Part shown: positions 6,232-7,442 of the stretch, piece after piece
How the letters are laid out: every line of letters begins with the position of its first letter
How positions within the stretch are numbered: the stretch's first letter is position 1
Assembly: GCA_016841125.1 (NCBI GenBank)
Contig: JAENZU010000157.1
Span: forward strand, 1 to 7,442
Reading direction: 5' to 3'
Length of the DNA stretch: 7,442 nt
From: Melioribacter sp.
Lineage (GTDB): Bacteria > Bacteroidota > Ignavibacteria > Ignavibacteriales > Melioribacteraceae
Notes under the pieces: model-generated
Database searches by the model: none
The model's input: the letters and a program-made list of their open reading frames with translations, nothing else
Told to the model about the DNA's origin: nothing
Position numbers and translations under genes: made by a program

Positions 6232-6921
6232 TTATTTTTTAAATTTAAAAGCGTATGAAAAGATTGTGCTTAGAATGATAATGCTTGCCATTACAGTCCC
6301 TTTAATAGTGCCGGTAACTTTGGATTTTCCTATGCGCTTTCTGTATTTGACCGGTATCTCAATAATTTTCATTTTCTTCTGTGCAGCTTTTATCTGCATC
6401 TCCACCGTCCAACCGTACCATTTATCATTCATATTTAATTCAAGAAGTTTATCAAATTTGATAGCTCGGAAAGGACCCAAGTCTGTGTACTTTACTTTCC
6501 AAAAGAAATTAATAAGGACACCTGCAATAGTATTACCAATACGTGATTGAAATGGAAGCGCCCCTTTCTCACTTTTTCCCACTATGCGGCTGCCTATTAC
6601 AAAATCATAATTTTCATTTTTTATTCTATCGATAAAATCATAAGTCTCTTCGGGGTAGTCGCTGTAGTCGCCGTCTAAAAAAACAATTATATCAAAATTT
6701 TTATTTTTACAATATTCAATTCCCTTTAAGCATGCAGCACCGTAGCCCTGCATCTCTTCAAAAAGAACTGTCGCACCGGCAAGCACAGCAGCTTCGGCTG
6801 TCCTGTCGCTCGAATTATTATTTACAACAATAATTTCAGATATAACAGACGGAATATCACGAATGACTTTCGCGATTGATTTCTCCTCATTATATGCAGG
6901 TATAATTGCCGCGACTCTCAT
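6232..6921 (-). CDS. Family 2 glycosyltransferase resembling polyprenol-phosphate sugar (DPM1-like) synthases
   Basis: This is a 229-residue GT2 protein. AAIIPAYNEEKSIAKVI (4-20), VVNNNSSDRT (32-41, where many relatives have DNGS-D-T), FLDGDYSDYPEE (81-92, with DGD at 83-85 as the metal site), GSR (110-112), TDLGPFRAI (146-154), and RIGKSKVTGTIKG (196-208) followed by a hydrophobic C-terminal stretch (about 206-225) are typical of the dolichyl/polyprenyl-phosphate mannose or glucose synthase group. Such enzymes load a sugar from GDP- or UDP-sugar onto a lipid phosphate at the inner membrane face. The sugar cannot be told from the sequence. The C-terminal segment may anchor it to the membrane. 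Its ATG lies 2 nt after the stop of the amylase-family gene, suggesting coupled translation. A 54-nt gap separates it from the TIGR04283 gene. Confidence 0.88.
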   Translation of the reverse strand: MRVAAIIPAYNEEKSIAKVIRDIPSVISEIIVVNNNSSDRTAEAAVLAGATVLFEEMQGYGAACLKGIEYCKNKNFDIIVFLDGDYSDYPEETYDFIDRIKNENYDFVIGSRIVGKSEKGALPFQSRIGNTIAGVLINFFWKVKYTDLGPFRAIKFDKLLELNMNDKWYGWTVEMQIKAAQKKMKIIEIPVKYRKRIGKSKVTGTIKGTVMASIIILSTIFSYAFKFKK

Positions 6922-6923
6922 AA

Positions 6924-7442
6924 TTAGTAAGCTAAGATATGACTATCGAATGCTTTTAGCTCCACAAATAGTCCCGTGCTTAGAGTTTCTTCAGCAGACC
7001 TTATAAAATTTTCATCGTTCAATAGATCTTTAATTCGGAACTCTTCCGGGTATCCTTTCACATCCAATTTAACTCGGCACTGTGATTTTACGTTGGAATA
7101 ATTAACAATTACCAAACACTTCTCATGCGCCAGTTTCCATTGCCATGCAATTACATTTTTTGAAGTTTCGTTATTATCCCAGGCCGGGAGAACATCAATA
7201 AGATTCCACTCCCCCTTCAGAAAAATTTCATCGCTGGTAATATTCATCAGTTTTTGATAAAAATCATAAATGCATTTATTCTCCGCCTCAATAGGCTCAC
7301 GCCCAAGCTGGACCGGCAGCTTAATTTTCTTTCCCTCAAACTGACCATCGTGATAGAGTCGTAATCCTCTAATCGTACTAATTATTACGGCTGCGGCTTT
7401 CGATTTTTCTTTGCCGAAATTGGTTATCGCTCTTTTTTCATC
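6924..7442 (-). CDS. C-terminal part of an alpha-amylase-family (GH13-like) protein, cut by the window edge
   Basis: The frame is open from the right edge to TAA at 6924-6926, giving the last 172 residues. The visible part starts DEKRAITNFG, which fits the end of the GH13 N-H-D-E-x-R-A region, so the first Asp (7440-7442) would be the conserved transition-state-stabilising Asp. It continues with AAAVIISTIRGLRLYHDGQFEG and KIKLPVQLGREP, a pattern I associate with bacterial alpha-amylase-family proteins (GxRxxHxGQxEG...LPVQLGR). The last 100 or so residues look like the C-terminal beta-sandwich (VIAWQWKLAHEKCLVIVNYSN). The likely role is cleavage or transfer of alpha-glucosidic links, but substrate and location cannot be judged without the N-terminus. 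An ATG at 7247 lies inside the homologous region and is not the true start. It is the most upstream visible gene of the five-gene operon. Confidence 0.82.
   Translation of the reverse strand, partial: DEKRAITNFGKEKSKAAAVIISTIRGLRLYHDGQFEGKKIKLPVQLGREPIEAENKCIYDFYQKLMNITSDEIFLKGEWNLIDVLPAWDNNETSKNVIAWQWKLAHEKCLVIVNYSNVKSQCRVKLDVKGYPEEFRIKDLLNDENFIRSAEETLSTGLFVELKAFDSHILAY

Noticed and set aside
6200..6550. Plus-strand ORF of 116 codons with hydrophobic stretches
   Set aside because: It lies antisense to the end of the DPM1-like glycosyltransferase, whose motifs are clear on the minus strand.

Overview
This AT-rich bacterial window has the look of the Bacteroidota/Ignavibacteriota (FCB) group. 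Two proteins have Sec signal peptides that seem to be cut before Gln (LTA|Q and ISA|Q). Several genes lack a clear Shine-Dalgarno site. The large secreted protein is of the tricorn-like S41 peptidase type common in that group. The phylum is an inference; no rRNA or marker gene is present.

Left part (1-701, minus strand): the first 124 residues of a glutamate dehydrogenase run off the left edge, with a good promoter candidate just upstream. Ahead of it is a 72-residue zinc-ribbon-like protein of unknown function, read from a GTG start.

Middle (795-3944, plus strand): a secreted tricorn-like S41 peptidase of about 1,049 codons. It has a signal peptide, PD40/beta-propeller repeats, a linker of 25 consecutive charged residues, a tricorn C1-like region, a PDZ-like domain and an S41 catalytic domain. 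One in-frame TGA at 1029-1031 interrupts it. Translation on both sides is in the same frame and looks homologous, and the catalytic residues are intact. It is therefore a recent nonsense allele, a sequence error, or a read-through case.

Convergent gap (3945-4074): almost entirely filled by a 119-bp element with 14-bp terminal inverted repeats and two inner hairpins. It resembles a MITE and may also act as a transcription terminator.

Right part (4075-7442, minus strand): five tightly packed genes transcribed right to left. They are the C-terminus of an alpha-amylase-family (GH13-like) protein, a polyprenol-phosphate-sugar-synthase-like GT2, a TIGR04283-type GT2, a TIGR04282-type GT-A protein (DUF2064), and a secreted DUF547 protein. 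Junctions are +2 nt, 54 nt, a 4-nt ATGA overlap, and 4 nt. The TIGR04282/TIGR04283 pair is named in databases after arsenosugar (radical SAM/selenodomain) clusters, but no radical SAM or arsenic methyltransferase gene is visible. The operon may instead make or decorate a glycolipid or envelope glycan; its product cannot be read from the sequence.

I found no convincing wholly new system. The best leads are the interrupted peptidase, the structured inverted-repeat element, and the orphan TIGR04282/04283/DUF547 operon joined to an amylase-family gene.
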